The position numbers and the translations under genes were made by a program. The notes beneath the pieces are model-generated. The model did not search any database. It was not told the origin of the DNA and saw only the letters and a list, made by a program, of their open reading frames with translations. A stretch of DNA of 64,000 nucleotides, from assembly GCA_018332375.1 (NCBI GenBank), contig BOPV01000001.1, positions 310,001-374,000 on the forward strand. The letters run 5' to 3'. Positions 24,764 through 34,209 of the stretch are shown piece after piece. Within the stretch, counting starts at the first letter, position 1. Each line of letters starts with the position of its first letter. This DNA comes from Roseiterribacter gracilis. GTDB taxonomy: Bacteria; Pseudomonadota; Alphaproteobacteria; BOG-932; Roseiterribacteraceae.

Positions 24764-27700
24764 ATGATTCCCGGCACGACGCGTAACGACCTGCAGCAGC
24801 TTTTTCCCGGCAACGGCACCATGGCGGCGCGGATGCGCGCCACCGATTGGTCGTCAACGCCGCTTGGCCCCGTCGACGGCTGGCCGCAGGGATTGCGCAC
24901 GGCGGTGCGGATCCTGCTCACCTCGCGTTACGCGATGTGGATGGGCTGGGGCCCGGATCTCACCTTCTTCTACAACGACTCGTATCGTCCGACGCTGGGC
25001 ATCAAAGACGCGACGGCGTTGGGCGCATCGACGCGCAAGGTTTGGGCGGAGATCTGGCCCGACATCGGTCCGCGCGTCGAACACGTGCTGAATACGGGCG
25101 AGGCGACGTGGGACGAAGCGCTGATGCTGTTCCTCGAACGCAGCGGCTTTCCCGAAGAGACGTATCATACGTTTTCGTACAGCCCGCTCGCCGACGATGC
25201 GGGTGCGATCGCGGGCATGTTGTGCGTGGTCACCGAAGAAACCGACCGCGTTATCGGCGAGCGCCGCCTGTCGACGCTCAGCGCGCTTGCATCGGATCTG
25301 GCCGGCACCAACAGCAACGAAGACGTGCGCAACGCGATCGAGCGGCGGCTGGGCGCCAACGCGAACGACCTGCCATTCGCGCTGGTCTATCGCTTCGGCG
25401 ACGACGCGGCACGGTTCTGCAGCGTCGGGTTTGACGTCAATGGGGGCAGCCCTGCGCCCGACCATCTGCCGCTCGACGACAGCGCGGCGTTCGATCTGTC
25501 GCCGCTGCTGCGAGGTGCGACGCGGGTCGAATTCGACCAGCTGGACACGCGCCTCGCGACCGTGCCGTGCGGCGCCTGGCCGAGTCCGCCGCGGCAAGCG
25601 GTTGCGGTTCCGATCGCGCGCAGCGGGCAGGAGCGACCGGCCGGCGCGTTGATCGTTGGCGTCAATCCATACCGTGCGTTGGACGCGGCCTATGGCGGTT
25701 TTCTCGATCTGCTTGCGGGGCAAATCGCGGCCGGTCTCGGCAATGCGACGGCGTATGAAGAAGAGCGGCGCCGCGCCGAAGCGTTGGCCGAACTCGATCG
25801 CGCCAAGACCACCTTCTTCTCGAATGTCAGCCACGAATTCCGCACGCCGCTGACGTTGATGCTGGGGCCGCTCGAAGAGCTGCAGGCGGCGGGCAGCGAC
25901 CAGCCGCCGCGTCAAGCCGAGCTGGTCGACGTCGCGCATCGCAACGGGTTGCGGCTGTTGAAACTGGTCAACACCTTGCTCGACTTTGCGCGCATCGAAG
26001 CGGGGCGGGTGCAGGCGCGGTACCAGCCGACCGACCTTGCGCGCTTCACGACCGAGCTGGCGTCGAGCTTTGAATCCGCGCTCGAAAAAGCCGGCCTGAC
26101 GATGACGATCGACGCGCCGCCCTTGCCTGACAAACTGTATGTCGATCGCGACATGTGGGAGAAGGTGGTGCTGAACCTGCTGTCGAACGCGTTCAAATTC
26201 ACGTTCAACGGCGGCATCACGGTGCGCGTGTTCGCGCGTGCCGACGGCGAGGCGGCGGTGCTGGAAGTCGAAGACACTGGCACCGGCATTCCGCCCGCCG
26301 AAGTGCCGCGTCTGTTCGAACGCTTTCATCGGGTCGAAGGCGCGCAAGGGCGCAGCTACGAAGGCAGCGGCATCGGTCTGGCGCTGGTGCAGGAATTGGT
26401 GCGGCTGCACGGCGGCACCGTCACCGCAACCAGCGAACTCGGACGCGGCAGCAAATTCCGTGTCGAGATTCCGTTTGGCGCCGCGCATCTGCCGGCCGAC
26501 CGTCTCGGCAACGCCGATTCCGATTGGGCCAGTTCGCGCGCCGAAGCCTATGTCGAAGAGGCGCTGCGGTGGTTGCCGGGCGAAGATGCGCACGCACCCG
26601 ATGCAGTACCGACGCGATCGAGCGCCGACGATCTTGCGTCGAGCGAAACGGAGGAGGCAGTCGGCCATGCGCGCATCGTGCTGGCCGACGACAATGCTGA
26701 CATGCGCGACTATGTCCGCCGTATACTGGCCGGGCGCGGCTACGAGGTCGAAGCGGTCGGTGACGGCGAAGCTGCGCTGTTGGCAATCCAGGCGCGCAAG
26801 CCCGACCTGGTGCTGAGCGACGTGATGATGCCGGTGCTGAACGGCTTCCAGCTGTTGCGCGCCGTACGCGCTGATCTTGCGACCGCCGATGTGCCGGTCG
26901 TGCTTTTGTCGGCGCGGGCGGGTGAAGAGGCGACGATCGAGGGGCTCGATGCGGGCGCCGACGATTATCTGGTGAAGCCGTTCTCGGCGCGCGAATTGCT
27001 GGCGCGTGTCAGTGCAACCTTGCAGGCAGCCCGCGTTCGCCGCGAAGCGCAAACCACCTTGCGCAGCCAGGCGCGCACCTTGGAAACGCTGAACCGTGTC
27101 GGCACTGCAGTTGCAGCCGAGCTGGATCTGGACCGCGCAGTGCAGATCGTTACCGACGCTGCGACGCAGCTGACCGGCGCCGAGTTTGGCGCGTTTTTCT
27201 ACAACGTCATCAACGACCGCGGCGAGAGCTACATGCTCTACACGCTGTCGGGCGTGCCGCGTGAAGCCTTCTCGTCTTTTCCGATGCCGCGCAACACCGC
27301 CGTCTTCGCGCCGACCTTCGGCGGTGAGGGGATCGTGCGCTTGGATGACGTGACCAAAGATCCGCGCTACGGCAAAAGCGCGCCGCATCACGGCATGCCG
27401 CAGGGCCATCTCCCGGTGCGGTCGTATCTGGCCAGTTCGGTCGTGTCGCGCAGTGGCGAAGTGCTGGGCGGCTTGTTCTTCGGCCATTCGACGCCGGGCA
27501 TGTTCACCGAACGGCACGAACAACTGCTTGAAGGAATTTCGGCGCAGGCCGCAATCGCGATCGACAATGCGCGCTTGTTTCAGGCCGCGCAGGACAGCGA
27601 ACGCAAGCTGCGCGACCTGAACGAAACCTTGGAGCAGCGCATCGCCGCGCGTACTGAAGAGCTGGCGACTGCCAACCGGCAGTTGCTGACCCAGATCGAA

Positions 27701-28867
27701 GAACGCGAACGCGTCGAAGCGACCTTGACGCAGATGCAGCGTCTCGAAGCGGTTGGACAGTTGACCGCCGGCGTCGCGCACGACTTCAACAATCTGCTGA
27801 CCGTGATCACGGGCAGCGTCGAATGGCTAGAGCGGCGCGTCGCCGATCCGGCGCAGACGCGGCGGCTGGAGCTGATGCGCGCAGCGTCGGATCGCGGCGC
27901 CACCTTGACTGGACAGTTGCTTGCTTTCTCGCGCCGGCAACGCTTGGCGCCCAAACCGACCGATCTCAATGTCGTCATCGCCGAGATGCGCGGTCTGCTG
28001 CAAAGCACGATCGGCGGCGCGCTGGCGTTCCAGGCCGATCTGGCGCCGGAATTGTGGCCAGCGCTGGTCGATCCGACGCAGATCGAATTGGTGATTCTGA
28101 ATCTCGCGATCAATGCGCGCGATGCGATGCCGGTCGGCGGCGCCTTGACCGTGCGCACCGCGAATGTCGAGACCACCAACATGGCGCGGCGGCCGGAAGA
28201 ACCGCTGCCGGGCCAGTATGTGATGGTCGAAGTCGAAGATACCGGCACCGGCATGTCCGACGCGGTGCTGGCGAAAGCGTTCGAACCATTCTTCACGACC
28301 AAGGAAGTCGGCAAAGGATCGGGCCTCGGCCTGGCGCAGGTCTATGGCTTTGCCAAACAGTCGGGCGGTGGCGTGCGCATCGTGACCGCAGAGGGCAAGG
28401 GTACGTCGGTGCAGGTCTATCTTCCGCGCGCCGCAATCGTCGCCGCCGAAGCGCCGCATGTCGTCGATCGTGCGGTCGCGGGAGATGGGGGCGCCGGCAG
28501 AACCGTGCTGCTGGTCGATGACGACGATGCGGTGCGTGAAGTCACCAGCACCATGCTGCGCGATGCGCAATATCGCGTGCTGACCGCGGGCAGCGGCGGT
28601 GCGGCGTTGGACGTGCTGGAACGCACGCAAAACATCGATCTGCTGGTGCTGGATTTTGCCATGCCGGGCATGAACGGCGCCGAAGTGGCGCGCCGTGCCC
28701 GCGCGATCCGGCCCGATCTGCCGATCATCTTCGTCACCGGCTATGCCGAAATCGGCGCGCTGCACGCGGCCGGCGAAGCGCACGTGCTGCAGAAACCGTT
28801 CCGCGCCGAAGCCTTGACGCAGACGGTGCGGCGGGCGTTGGACTCTAGCGCGCGAAGTGCGCTCTGA
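24764..28867 (+). CDS. hybrid sensor histidine kinase with two kinase and two receiver modules
   Basis: 1367 residues, soluble. Order: N-terminal PAS (TDWSSTPLGPVDGWPQ, FYNDSYRPTLG), GAF, HisKA with His357 (VSHEFRTPL), HATPase (GTGIPPAEVPRLFERFHR), receiver 1 with Asp686, second GAF at about 780-930, coiled coil, second kinase core with His1006 (VAHDFNN) and ATPase (FEPFFTTKEVGKGSGLGL), and receiver 2 with Asp1297. All phosphorylation residues are kept, so a multistep relay within one chain is likely. The ATG at 24764 matches where such proteins usually begin; an in-frame GTG 42 bp upstream lies in an inverted repeat. No output regulator is next to it. Confidence 0.9.
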   Translation: MIPGTTRNDLQQLFPGNGTMAARMRATDWSSTPLGPVDGWPQGLRTAVRILLTSRYAMWMGWGPDLTFFYNDSYRPTLGIKDATALGASTRKVWAEIWPDIGPRVEHVLNTGEATWDEALMLFLERSGFPEETYHTFSYSPLADDAGAIAGMLCVVTEETDRVIGERRLSTLSALASDLAGTNSNEDVRNAIERRLGANANDLPFALVYRFGDDAARFCSVGFDVNGGSPAPDHLPLDDSAAFDLSPLLRGATRVEFDQLDTRLATVPCGAWPSPPRQAVAVPIARSGQERPAGALIVGVNPYRALDAAYGGFLDLLAGQIAAGLGNATAYEEERRRAEALAELDRAKTTFFSNVSHEFRTPLTLMLGPLEELQAAGSDQPPRQAELVDVAHRNGLRLLKLVNTLLDFARIEAGRVQARYQPTDLARFTTELASSFESALEKAGLTMTIDAPPLPDKLYVDRDMWEKVVLNLLSNAFKFTFNGGITVRVFARADGEAAVLEVEDTGTGIPPAEVPRLFERFHRVEGAQGRSYEGSGIGLALVQELVRLHGGTVTATSELGRGSKFRVEIPFGAAHLPADRLGNADSDWASSRAEAYVEEALRWLPGEDAHAPDAVPTRSSADDLASSETEEAVGHARIVLADDNADMRDYVRRILAGRGYEVEAVGDGEAALLAIQARKPDLVLSDVMMPVLNGFQLLRAVRADLATADVPVVLLSARAGEEATIEGLDAGADDYLVKPFSARELLARVSATLQAARVRREAQTTLRSQARTLETLNRVGTAVAAELDLDRAVQIVTDAATQLTGAEFGAFFYNVINDRGESYMLYTLSGVPREAFSSFPMPRNTAVFAPTFGGEGIVRLDDVTKDPRYGKSAPHHGMPQGHLPVRSYLASSVVSRSGEVLGGLFFGHSTPGMFTERHEQLLEGISAQAAIAIDNARLFQAAQDSERKLRDLNETLEQRIAARTEELATANRQLLTQIEERERVEATLTQMQRLEAVGQLTAGVAHDFNNLLTVITGSVEWLERRVADPAQTRRLELMRAASDRGATLTGQLLAFSRRQRLAPKPTDLNVVIAEMRGLLQSTIGGALAFQADLAPELWPALVDPTQIELVILNLAINARDAMPVGGALTVRTANVETTNMARRPEEPLPGQYVMVEVEDTGTGMSDAVLAKAFEPFFTTKEVGKGSGLGLAQVYGFAKQSGGGVRIVTAEGKGTSVQVYLPRAAIVAAEAPHVVDRAVAGDGGAGRTVLLVDDDDAVREVTSTMLRDAQYRVLTAGSGGAALDVLERTQNIDLLVLDFAMPGMNGAEVARRARAIRPDLPIIFVTGYAEIGALHAAGEAHVLQKPFRAEALTQTVRRALDSSARSAL

Positions 28868-28907
28868 CTTCTTGCAAGAAGTCAGAGCGCGACTTCGTCG
28901 CGCTAGA
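28844..28907. terminator. near-perfect 64-bp inverted repeat between convergent genes
   Basis: TCTAGCGCG through TGACTTCTTG is followed directly by its reverse complement, giving arms of about 31-33 bp with two single-base bulges. The central 28 bp are a perfect palindrome. It overlaps the last codons of the kinase gene and ends 3 bp before the stop of the convergent gene. It probably terminates both transcripts, though there is no T-run. Confidence 0.6.
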
Positions 28908-28909
28908 CG

Positions 28910-29302
28910 CTACCAGGCGTCGGCGACGTCGATCCGCAACTGTCGCGCCAGCGCGAACAATTCCTGGTCGAGATATTCGCGCTCGTGCGAGCTGAGATAG
29001 CGATCCGAGATCGCATTCTGCTCGCGCGCGGCCAGGCGATCGCGCTGCCACGACAAGTGACGCACTTCGCGCGGGCTGAGATCGCCGCGCTGCGCCGCTT
29101 CGTCGATCCGCATCGCAACGCGGTTCAAACGGCGCTCGAACTGGTGCGCCCAGTCGCGGCTGTCCATGTTGAAGCGCGCTTCGGCGCGACGATCGTCCCA
29201 ACGGTCACGCTGCCAGGCGTCCTGCGCCTGCGCGGTCGAAACGCCGGCACCGAGCGATCCCGCGACCAAGGTCAGGGCAAGAACGGTTTTCCAGCTACGC
29301 AT
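28910..29302 (-). CDS. small periplasmic protein of unknown function
   Basis: 130 residues from an ATG preceded by a strong GAGGAGG site. A signal peptide (MRSWKTVLALTLVAGSLG to AQAQ) is followed by a charged, helical domain rich in Arg, Asp and Glu (FERRLNRVAMRIDEAAQRG, SSHEREYLDQELFALARQL). No cysteines are present. The helical, highly charged mature part recalls periplasmic stress or chaperone-like proteins, but I assign no family. The longer ORF to 29389 lacks a signal peptide at its start and is not supported. Confidence 0.72.
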   Translation of the reverse strand: MRSWKTVLALTLVAGSLGAGVSTAQAQDAWQRDRWDDRRAEARFNMDSRDWAHQFERRLNRVAMRIDEAAQRGDLSPREVRHLSWQRDRLAAREQNAISDRYLSSHEREYLDQELFALARQLRIDVADAW

Positions 29303-29407
29303 TACATCCTCCTCGTTGCACGCATGAGAAGGAAACAATCGGATCGCGGCGATTGCGGGGCCGCGCCGTGACAAGTTCGCGACGATCAAAGAACAGCGCG
29401 CATGTGG

Positions 29408-29435
29408 GGAACCGCGCCGCGCTGTGCGGGTTGTT
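29408..29435 (+). promoter_or_regulatory. possible EcfG-type general stress promoter
   Basis: GGAACC at 29408 and GTTGTT at 29430 are separated by 16 bp and sit 23 bp upstream of the lipoprotein start. This resembles the alphaproteobacterial EcfG consensus GGAAC-N16/17-CGTT, with one mismatch (GGTT). It is a single match judged by eye. Confidence 0.35.
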
Positions 29436-29457
29436 CCTGGCGTAAATGGAGGAACCT

Positions 29458-29661
29458 ATGCGTAACATGAAATTCAACCGCATCGCCGCTCTGGCCGCGA
29501 TCGTCGCGCTGCCGCTGACCTTGGCGGCTTGTGCCGAGACGATCGGTGCGGGCGCGGGCGCCTATGCCGGCAACCAGTTCGGTAAAGGCGAAGGCAAGAC
29601 GGCGGCGACGGTCGCCGGTGGTGTCGGCGGCGCGCTGCTGGGCCACGAGCTGGCCCGCTAA
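29458..29661 (+). CDS. small glycine-zipper lipoprotein
   Basis: 67 residues. The ATG at 29458 is preceded by TGGAGG at the right distance. A lipoprotein signal ends in LTLAAC with Cys25. The mature part has a glycine zipper (GAGAGAYAGNQFGKG, then AATVAGGVGGALLGHELA), like the 2TM glycine-zipper proteins of cell envelopes. It is probably anchored in the inner leaflet of the outer membrane. The possible EcfG promoter suggests stress induction, which is an inference. Confidence 0.8.
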   Translation: MRNMKFNRIAALAAIVALPLTLAACAETIGAGAGAYAGNQFGKGEGKTAATVAGGVGGALLGHELAR

Positions 29662-29671
29662 GTAAACGAGT

Positions 29672-29728
29672 GCGCAGCGCGCTCCCGGCTTCACTTCAAG
29701 AGATGATGGCCGGGAGCCGCGCTGCGCG
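29672..29728. terminator. bidirectional hairpin terminator
   Basis: GCGCAGCGCGCTCCCGGC and the inverted GCCGGGAGCCGCGCTGCGC pair over about 17 bp around a loop of about 20 bases. It lies between the lipoprotein gene and the convergent chemoreceptor gene, ending 4 bp before the latter's stop. Confidence 0.6.
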
Positions 29729-29731
29729 CGT

Positions 29732-31213
29732 CTAAGACGCCAGACGGCGCGATGCTTCGCGCACTTTGACGGTTGCGCTTTCGGCGGTGCGGGTTGCATC
29801 GGCGATCTGCGTCATGCTTTGGCTGATCGAGCTGACGCCCAACGCCGCCGTTTGCATGTTGCTCGACATCTCGCGCGTGACTGCATTCTGTTCTTCGGCC
29901 GCGCTAGCGATTGCGGCGGAAATTTCGTTGAGCTGCGCGATCGTGCCGGTGATGTCCTTGATCGCGCCGACCGCTTCGGCGGTCGCGGTCTGCACTTCGC
30001 TGATTTGACCCGCGATCTCGTCGGTCGCTTTTGCGGTCTGCGTCGCTAGGCCTTTGACCTCGGTTGCGACGACCGCAAATCCTCGTCCTGCTTCCCCCGC
30101 ACGCGCCGCTTCGATCGTGGCATTGAGCGCCAGCAAATTGGTCTTGCTGGCAATGGCGGTGATCAGCTTGACCACTTCGCCGATCCGGTTGGTTGCGTCG
30201 GTCAAGCTGACCACGATCTCGTTGGTGCGCTCGGCCTGGGCGACCGCGTTTTCGGTGATGCGCGAGGCGCTGTTGGTCTGGCGGCTAATTTCGCCGACTG
30301 ACGAGGCCAGCTGTTCAGCGCCGCTCGCCATCGCTTGCACGTTGGTCGAGGCTTCGATCGACGCGCTGGCGGCGCTGCTGACCTGTTCGTTGGCGATCGT
30401 AATCGCCGACGAGATGCTGCCGAGATCGGTGTCGACGGCCTTGCCGACTTCTTCGCGCTGCATGCGTGCATGCACCAGGGCGGTGATGTCGGTGGCGAAC
30501 TTCACCACCTTCACCGGCTTGCCGCTGGTATCGAAAACCGGGTTGTACGAGGCCTGGATCCAGATCTCGCGGCCGCCTTTGCCGAAGCGTTTATATTCGG
30601 CGGCCTGATATTCACCGCGGCGCAGCGTTTCCCAGAAACGTTTGTACTCGGCGCTGTCGCGATAGGCGGCGTCGACGAACATCGAATGATGCTTGCCGCG
30701 AATTTCTTCGAGCGTGTAGCCGACCGCGCCCAGGAAGTTGGGGTTGGCGTTGAGGATCGTGCCGTCGAGACTGAACTGGATCACCGCCTGGCTGCGATTG
30801 ATCGCATCGATCTGGCCCTGCGCATCAACCGAATTGCGTTTCTGGGCGGTGACGTCGCTGGCGAATTTGACGACTTTGAACGGCTTGCCGTTGCGACCCA
30901 GGATCGGGTTGTACGAAGCCTGCAGCCAAAGCTCGGCACCGCTTTTGTGCACGCGCTTGAATTCGCCGGCTTGGAATTCACCGGCGCCAAGCCGGTTCCA
31001 GAATTGTTTGTACTCGGCGCCGTCGCGCGTCGCGGCGTCGACGAACATGCGGTGATGTTGGCCGCGAAGTTCCGCTAGCGTGTAGCCGGTCGCTTTCAGA
31101 AACGCGTCGTTGGCGGTGAGGATGGTACCGTCGGGACTGAACTCGATCACGGCCTGGGAGGCGTCGAGTGCTTTGAGTTTGGCTTTTAGTTCGTAAGTGC
31201 TGGTGCCGAACAT
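29732..31213 (-). CDS. soluble methyl-accepting chemotaxis protein with two PAS domains
   Basis: 493 residues with no membrane segment. Two PAS domains in tandem (about 10-125 and 135-245) are close copies of each other, each with EFSPDGTIL or QFSLDGTIL, a YTL-E-RG-HH-MFVD segment and ASYNP. They resemble heme- or FAD-binding PAS pairs of Aer type. The C-terminal half is the signalling coiled coil with the hairpin tip [20 protein letters not shown]. It probably senses an intracellular redox or oxygen signal. GGAGGGG lies ahead of the start. The hemerythrin-like gene is divergent from it. Confidence 0.93.
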   Translation of the reverse strand: MFGTSTYELKAKLKALDASQAVIEFSPDGTILTANDAFLKATGYTLAELRGQHHRMFVDAATRDGAEYKQFWNRLGAGEFQAGEFKRVHKSGAELWLQASYNPILGRNGKPFKVVKFASDVTAQKRNSVDAQGQIDAINRSQAVIQFSLDGTILNANPNFLGAVGYTLEEIRGKHHSMFVDAAYRDSAEYKRFWETLRRGEYQAAEYKRFGKGGREIWIQASYNPVFDTSGKPVKVVKFATDITALVHARMQREEVGKAVDTDLGSISSAITIANEQVSSAASASIEASTNVQAMASGAEQLASSVGEISRQTNSASRITENAVAQAERTNEIVVSLTDATNRIGEVVKLITAIASKTNLLALNATIEAARAGEAGRGFAVVATEVKGLATQTAKATDEIAGQISEVQTATAEAVGAIKDITGTIAQLNEISAAIASAAEEQNAVTREMSSNMQTAALGVSSISQSMTQIADATRTAESATVKVREASRRLAS

Positions 31214-31415
31214 TCTCGCCCCTCCGGTTTCCTTTTTTTGATGGAAAACACCTACGCCGCAGCCAAATGCCTCGCCATTCGGCCGAATGGCCTAAGCCGC
31301 AACCCGCAATGTTCGGCCGGCGTCGCGAGCCTGGCCGACTGCAACTTGCCGAGGGGTAAAGACAATTTCGTTTTCACGGCGTTCACCCGAAAGGGAATCG
31401 TCGGAAGGAGACAAA

Positions 31416-31892
31416 ATGGCTTTGAAGGAATTGTTGCGGATCCGCGAAGGAATTCTTGCCGATCTTCACGCGGATCACGAAGCGGTCGATCAGCTGCTGC
31501 AGCGTGTTCTCGACAGCGACGACGCCGCAGAGCGGCGCGAGCTGTTCGCGCAAGTCCGCGCCGAGTTGAAGGCGCATTCGGAAGCCGAAGCAAAAATCCT
31601 CTATCGCAAGCTCGATAAGACCGAGAACGAGGATTCACGCCTGTTCGCGTTCGAAGGCGATGTCGAGCACGAGGTGCTGGCCGAGCAGCTCGATAAGCTG
31701 TGGGCGATGCGGGACAAGACGTCCGAAAAATGGACGGCGCGGGCGCAGGTGCTGCAAGAGGTGCTGCGCCACCACGTCAAAGAAGAAGAGAGCGACGGAT
31801 TCGAGCGCGCCCACGCCGAATTCTCGAAGGACGAGCTCGAAAAAATGGGCGCACGTTTCAAGCGTGAGAAGGCCAAGTTGCTGGAAGGCTAA
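31416..31892 (+). CDS. hemerythrin HHE-domain protein
   Basis: 158 residues, ATG after GGAAGGAG. It is an all-helical HHE protein with His and Glu residues placed as di-iron ligands: LHADHEAVDQLL, LKAHSEAEAKILY, EGDVEHEVLAEQ and LRHHVKEEES. It may bind oxygen, nitric oxide or iron in the cytoplasm. Being divergent from a PAS chemoreceptor, it may share a redox context. The C-terminus is a charged helix. Confidence 0.88.
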   Translation: MALKELLRIREGILADLHADHEAVDQLLQRVLDSDDAAERRELFAQVRAELKAHSEAEAKILYRKLDKTENEDSRLFAFEGDVEHEVLAEQLDKLWAMRDKTSEKWTARAQVLQEVLRHHVKEEESDGFERAHAEFSKDELEKMGARFKREKAKLLEG

Positions 31893-31917
31893 GACCCGGC
31901 GAACGTCCCAGTTGAGA

Positions 31918-31945
31918 GCGCGACGGCGGCCGGTCGCCGTCGCGC
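31918..31945 (+). terminator. hairpin after the hemerythrin gene
   Basis: GCGCGACGGC and GCCGTCGCGC form a perfect 10-bp stem with an 8-base loop, 25 bp beyond the stop. No T-run follows, so termination efficiency is uncertain. Confidence 0.45.
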
Positions 31946-32056
31946 CGATATACGTCTGCAGCGCAGCGAATCGCTTGCGGCCCATGCTAATTTTGTCGTG
32001 CAGGTCGCGGCTTCCGGCGCATTTCGCGCGGGAATTTCCGGTAGCGCCGTATGCTT

Positions 32057-32074
32057 CCACGTGCGACCACGTGG
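32057..32074. promoter_or_regulatory. CCACGTG dyad upstream of the MHYT kinase
   Basis: CCACGTG and CACGTGG are 7-bp inverted arms with a 4-bp spacer, about 100 bp upstream of the first MHYT kinase gene. It could be an operator or a small hairpin. Otherwise the 279-bp gap from 31893 holds only the hairpin above and nothing else I can support. Confidence 0.3.
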
Positions 32075-32171
32075 CAGCCAATCCGGCGCAACGCATCACC
32101 AGTAACTAACGAACAGCGTCGACAATCACGGCGCGGGAATCGCGTGGCTCGAAAGAGCTGTTGAGGGATCC

Positions 32172-34052
32172 ATGGTTCAACTGACGACCGGAACGTGCAT
32201 TGGCGCGTTGGATGCGTCGCACGATACGAGTTTGGTCATTTTGTCGGTCGTGGTTGCGGCGGTGGCGTCGTTTGCTGCGTTGACTTTGACCGCGCGCGCC
32301 CGCAGCGGTCTGACCAATCGCCGTCGTCTATGGCTGTTCGCCGCCGCGCTCGCGCTGGGCGGTGGCATCTGGACCATGCATTTCGTCGCCATGCTGGCTT
32401 TCCAGTTGCCGCTGGCGGTCGCCTACGACCCGGTTGCGACCCTGGTCTCGATGCTGCTGGCGGTGCTGGTCGTGGCGGCGGGTATCTGGCTGGTTGATCG
32501 CGCCGAAGGAAACTGGCGCGCCTGGCTGTTGGCCGGCCCGATCGTCGGGATCGGCGTCGCGCTGATGCACTACACCGGCATGTACGCGATGCGCATGCAG
32601 GCGATCACCTTGTACGACACGTGGCTGTTCAGCCTGTCGGTCGTGATCGCGATCGTGGCTGCGACTGCGGCGCTGGCCATCGCTTTTACCGTGCGCTTGC
32701 TTTGGCTGCGCGTCGTCGCATCGCTGGTGATGGCGGCTGCGATCGCGGGCATGCACTACACCGGCATGGCGGCGGCGCGGTTTCTGCCCGACGCGACGAT
32801 TGCTGAAACTCCGGTCGGCATCGACCGGTTCTGGCTTGCGATGGCAATCGCCGTCGTGTTTCTCGCCTGCAGCTTTCTCGCCATGCTGTCGGTCTGGGTC
32901 GAACACCGCTTGGCGCAACGCGAAGCGGCGACGACCAAACGCAGCGAGCGGAGGTTCCGCGCCTTGATGCAGCACGCGACCGACGTTGTGCTGCTGCTCG
33001 ATCGCGACGGGCGCGTCCGGTTTGAAAGCGGACCGGTCAGTCGCTTGCTGGGTGTGTCGCCGGGTGCGTTGACCGGCCGCCGGATTCTGGACGTTGTGCC
33101 CGGTGCAGAGTCGCTGGATACGTTGGCGCGCGAGGCCGATCTGAAGCTCGACGCCGACGTGCGCCGCCTCGATGCGGCGGTCACGCTGCCCAGCGGCGGG
33201 CGCTTGATCCTCGAAACGACGGTGCAGGATGCGTTTGACGAACCCGACCTGCGCGGCCGCCTGATGCAGCTGCATGACGTCACCGCAGCACGGCTGGCAG
33301 CCGAGCGCTTGGCGGCGGCGCGCGACGCAGCCCAGCGCGGTGACCGCGCCAAAAGCGAATTTCTGGCCAGCATCAGCCACGAGCTGCGCACGCCGATTCA
33401 CGTCGCGCTCGGTTTCGCCGAAATGCTGCGCGACAATGCCGACCGGTTCGACACCGCGCAGGTGGCCGAGTTTGCCGGCGAGATCCACGGCTCGGTCGAT
33501 CGCCTGATGCATATCGTCGGCGATCTGATCGAGCTGACGCGTCTCGAAGCCGACGATCTGCTGGAAGAAGACCTGGTCGATCCACACAGCCTGCTGCAAA
33601 GCGCAGCGCGCCGGTTGCAAACCACCGCGACACGGGCGCGCTTGAGTCTCGAAATCGAAGCGGTCGGGGCGCCGGCCGTGCTGATGGACGAACGCAAGAT
33701 CGCTTATGCGCTGTGGCACCTGCTGGGCAACGCAATCAAGTTCAGCGATGCGGGCGGGATGATCCGCCTGGTGACGACGCGCGATCTCAGCGGCGACTTG
33801 CGCATCGCGGTGCACGACACCGGCATCGGCATGTCGGTCGCGGACATTGCGCGCGCCACCGACAGTTTCACCCAGGGCGACGGCAGCCACCGACGCAACG
33901 CCGAAGGGCTTGGGCTGGGCCTGTCCTTGGCGCGCCGGATCGCCGAACGGCATGGCGGCCGGCTGGAGCTGGAAAGCGTCGAAGGCGAGGGGACGCGCGC
34001 CTCGATCGTTCTGCCCGCGCTGCGCGTGCGCCAGAAGGACGAAGCAGCGTAG
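32172..34052 (+). CDS. MHYT-domain sensor histidine kinase
   Basis: 626 residues. Seven membrane segments form an MHYT sensor with motifs MHFVAM, MHYTGMYA and MHYTGMAA, thought to bind a copper ion and to sense a diatomic gas. A PAS-like domain (about 255-375) follows, then HisKA with His403 (SISHELRTP) and HATPase (GIGMS, GLGLGLSLARRIAERHGG). No receiver is attached. The following gene is a full-length paralogue of nearly identical length and layout, so this is a tandem duplication. No response regulator is adjacent. Confidence 0.9.
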   Translation: MVQLTTGTCIGALDASHDTSLVILSVVVAAVASFAALTLTARARSGLTNRRRLWLFAAALALGGGIWTMHFVAMLAFQLPLAVAYDPVATLVSMLLAVLVVAAGIWLVDRAEGNWRAWLLAGPIVGIGVALMHYTGMYAMRMQAITLYDTWLFSLSVVIAIVAATAALAIAFTVRLLWLRVVASLVMAAAIAGMHYTGMAAARFLPDATIAETPVGIDRFWLAMAIAVVFLACSFLAMLSVWVEHRLAQREAATTKRSERRFRALMQHATDVVLLLDRDGRVRFESGPVSRLLGVSPGALTGRRILDVVPGAESLDTLAREADLKLDADVRRLDAAVTLPSGGRLILETTVQDAFDEPDLRGRLMQLHDVTAARLAAERLAAARDAAQRGDRAKSEFLASISHELRTPIHVALGFAEMLRDNADRFDTAQVAEFAGEIHGSVDRLMHIVGDLIELTRLEADDLLEEDLVDPHSLLQSAARRLQTTATRARLSLEIEAVGAPAVLMDERKIAYALWHLLGNAIKFSDAGGMIRLVTTRDLSGDLRIAVHDTGIGMSVADIARATDSFTQGDGSHRRNAEGLGLGLSLARRIAERHGGRLELESVEGEGTRASIVLPALRVRQKDEAA

Positions 34053-34209
34053 GCGCGTACGCAGCCGAATGGCCTAGGCCGTGTCGCCGAATTGGCTGGT
34101 ACACGGGCAAGGCCTACATCGGCTGAATGGAACATCTCTATCGACGTCTCGATTTCGCGGCCCGTCACTTCACCGAAATTCTACACACATTCGGACAGTC
34201 GCTAACGAA

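Noticed and set aside
24854-27781. 975-codon open frame on the minus strand
   Set aside because: It lies wholly inside the hybrid kinase gene, has no domain and a composition of a GC-rich shadow frame.
34081-34209. 43-residue N-terminal extension of the second MHYT kinase
   Set aside because: Removing it gives a start that aligns with the paralogue, and the extension has no features.
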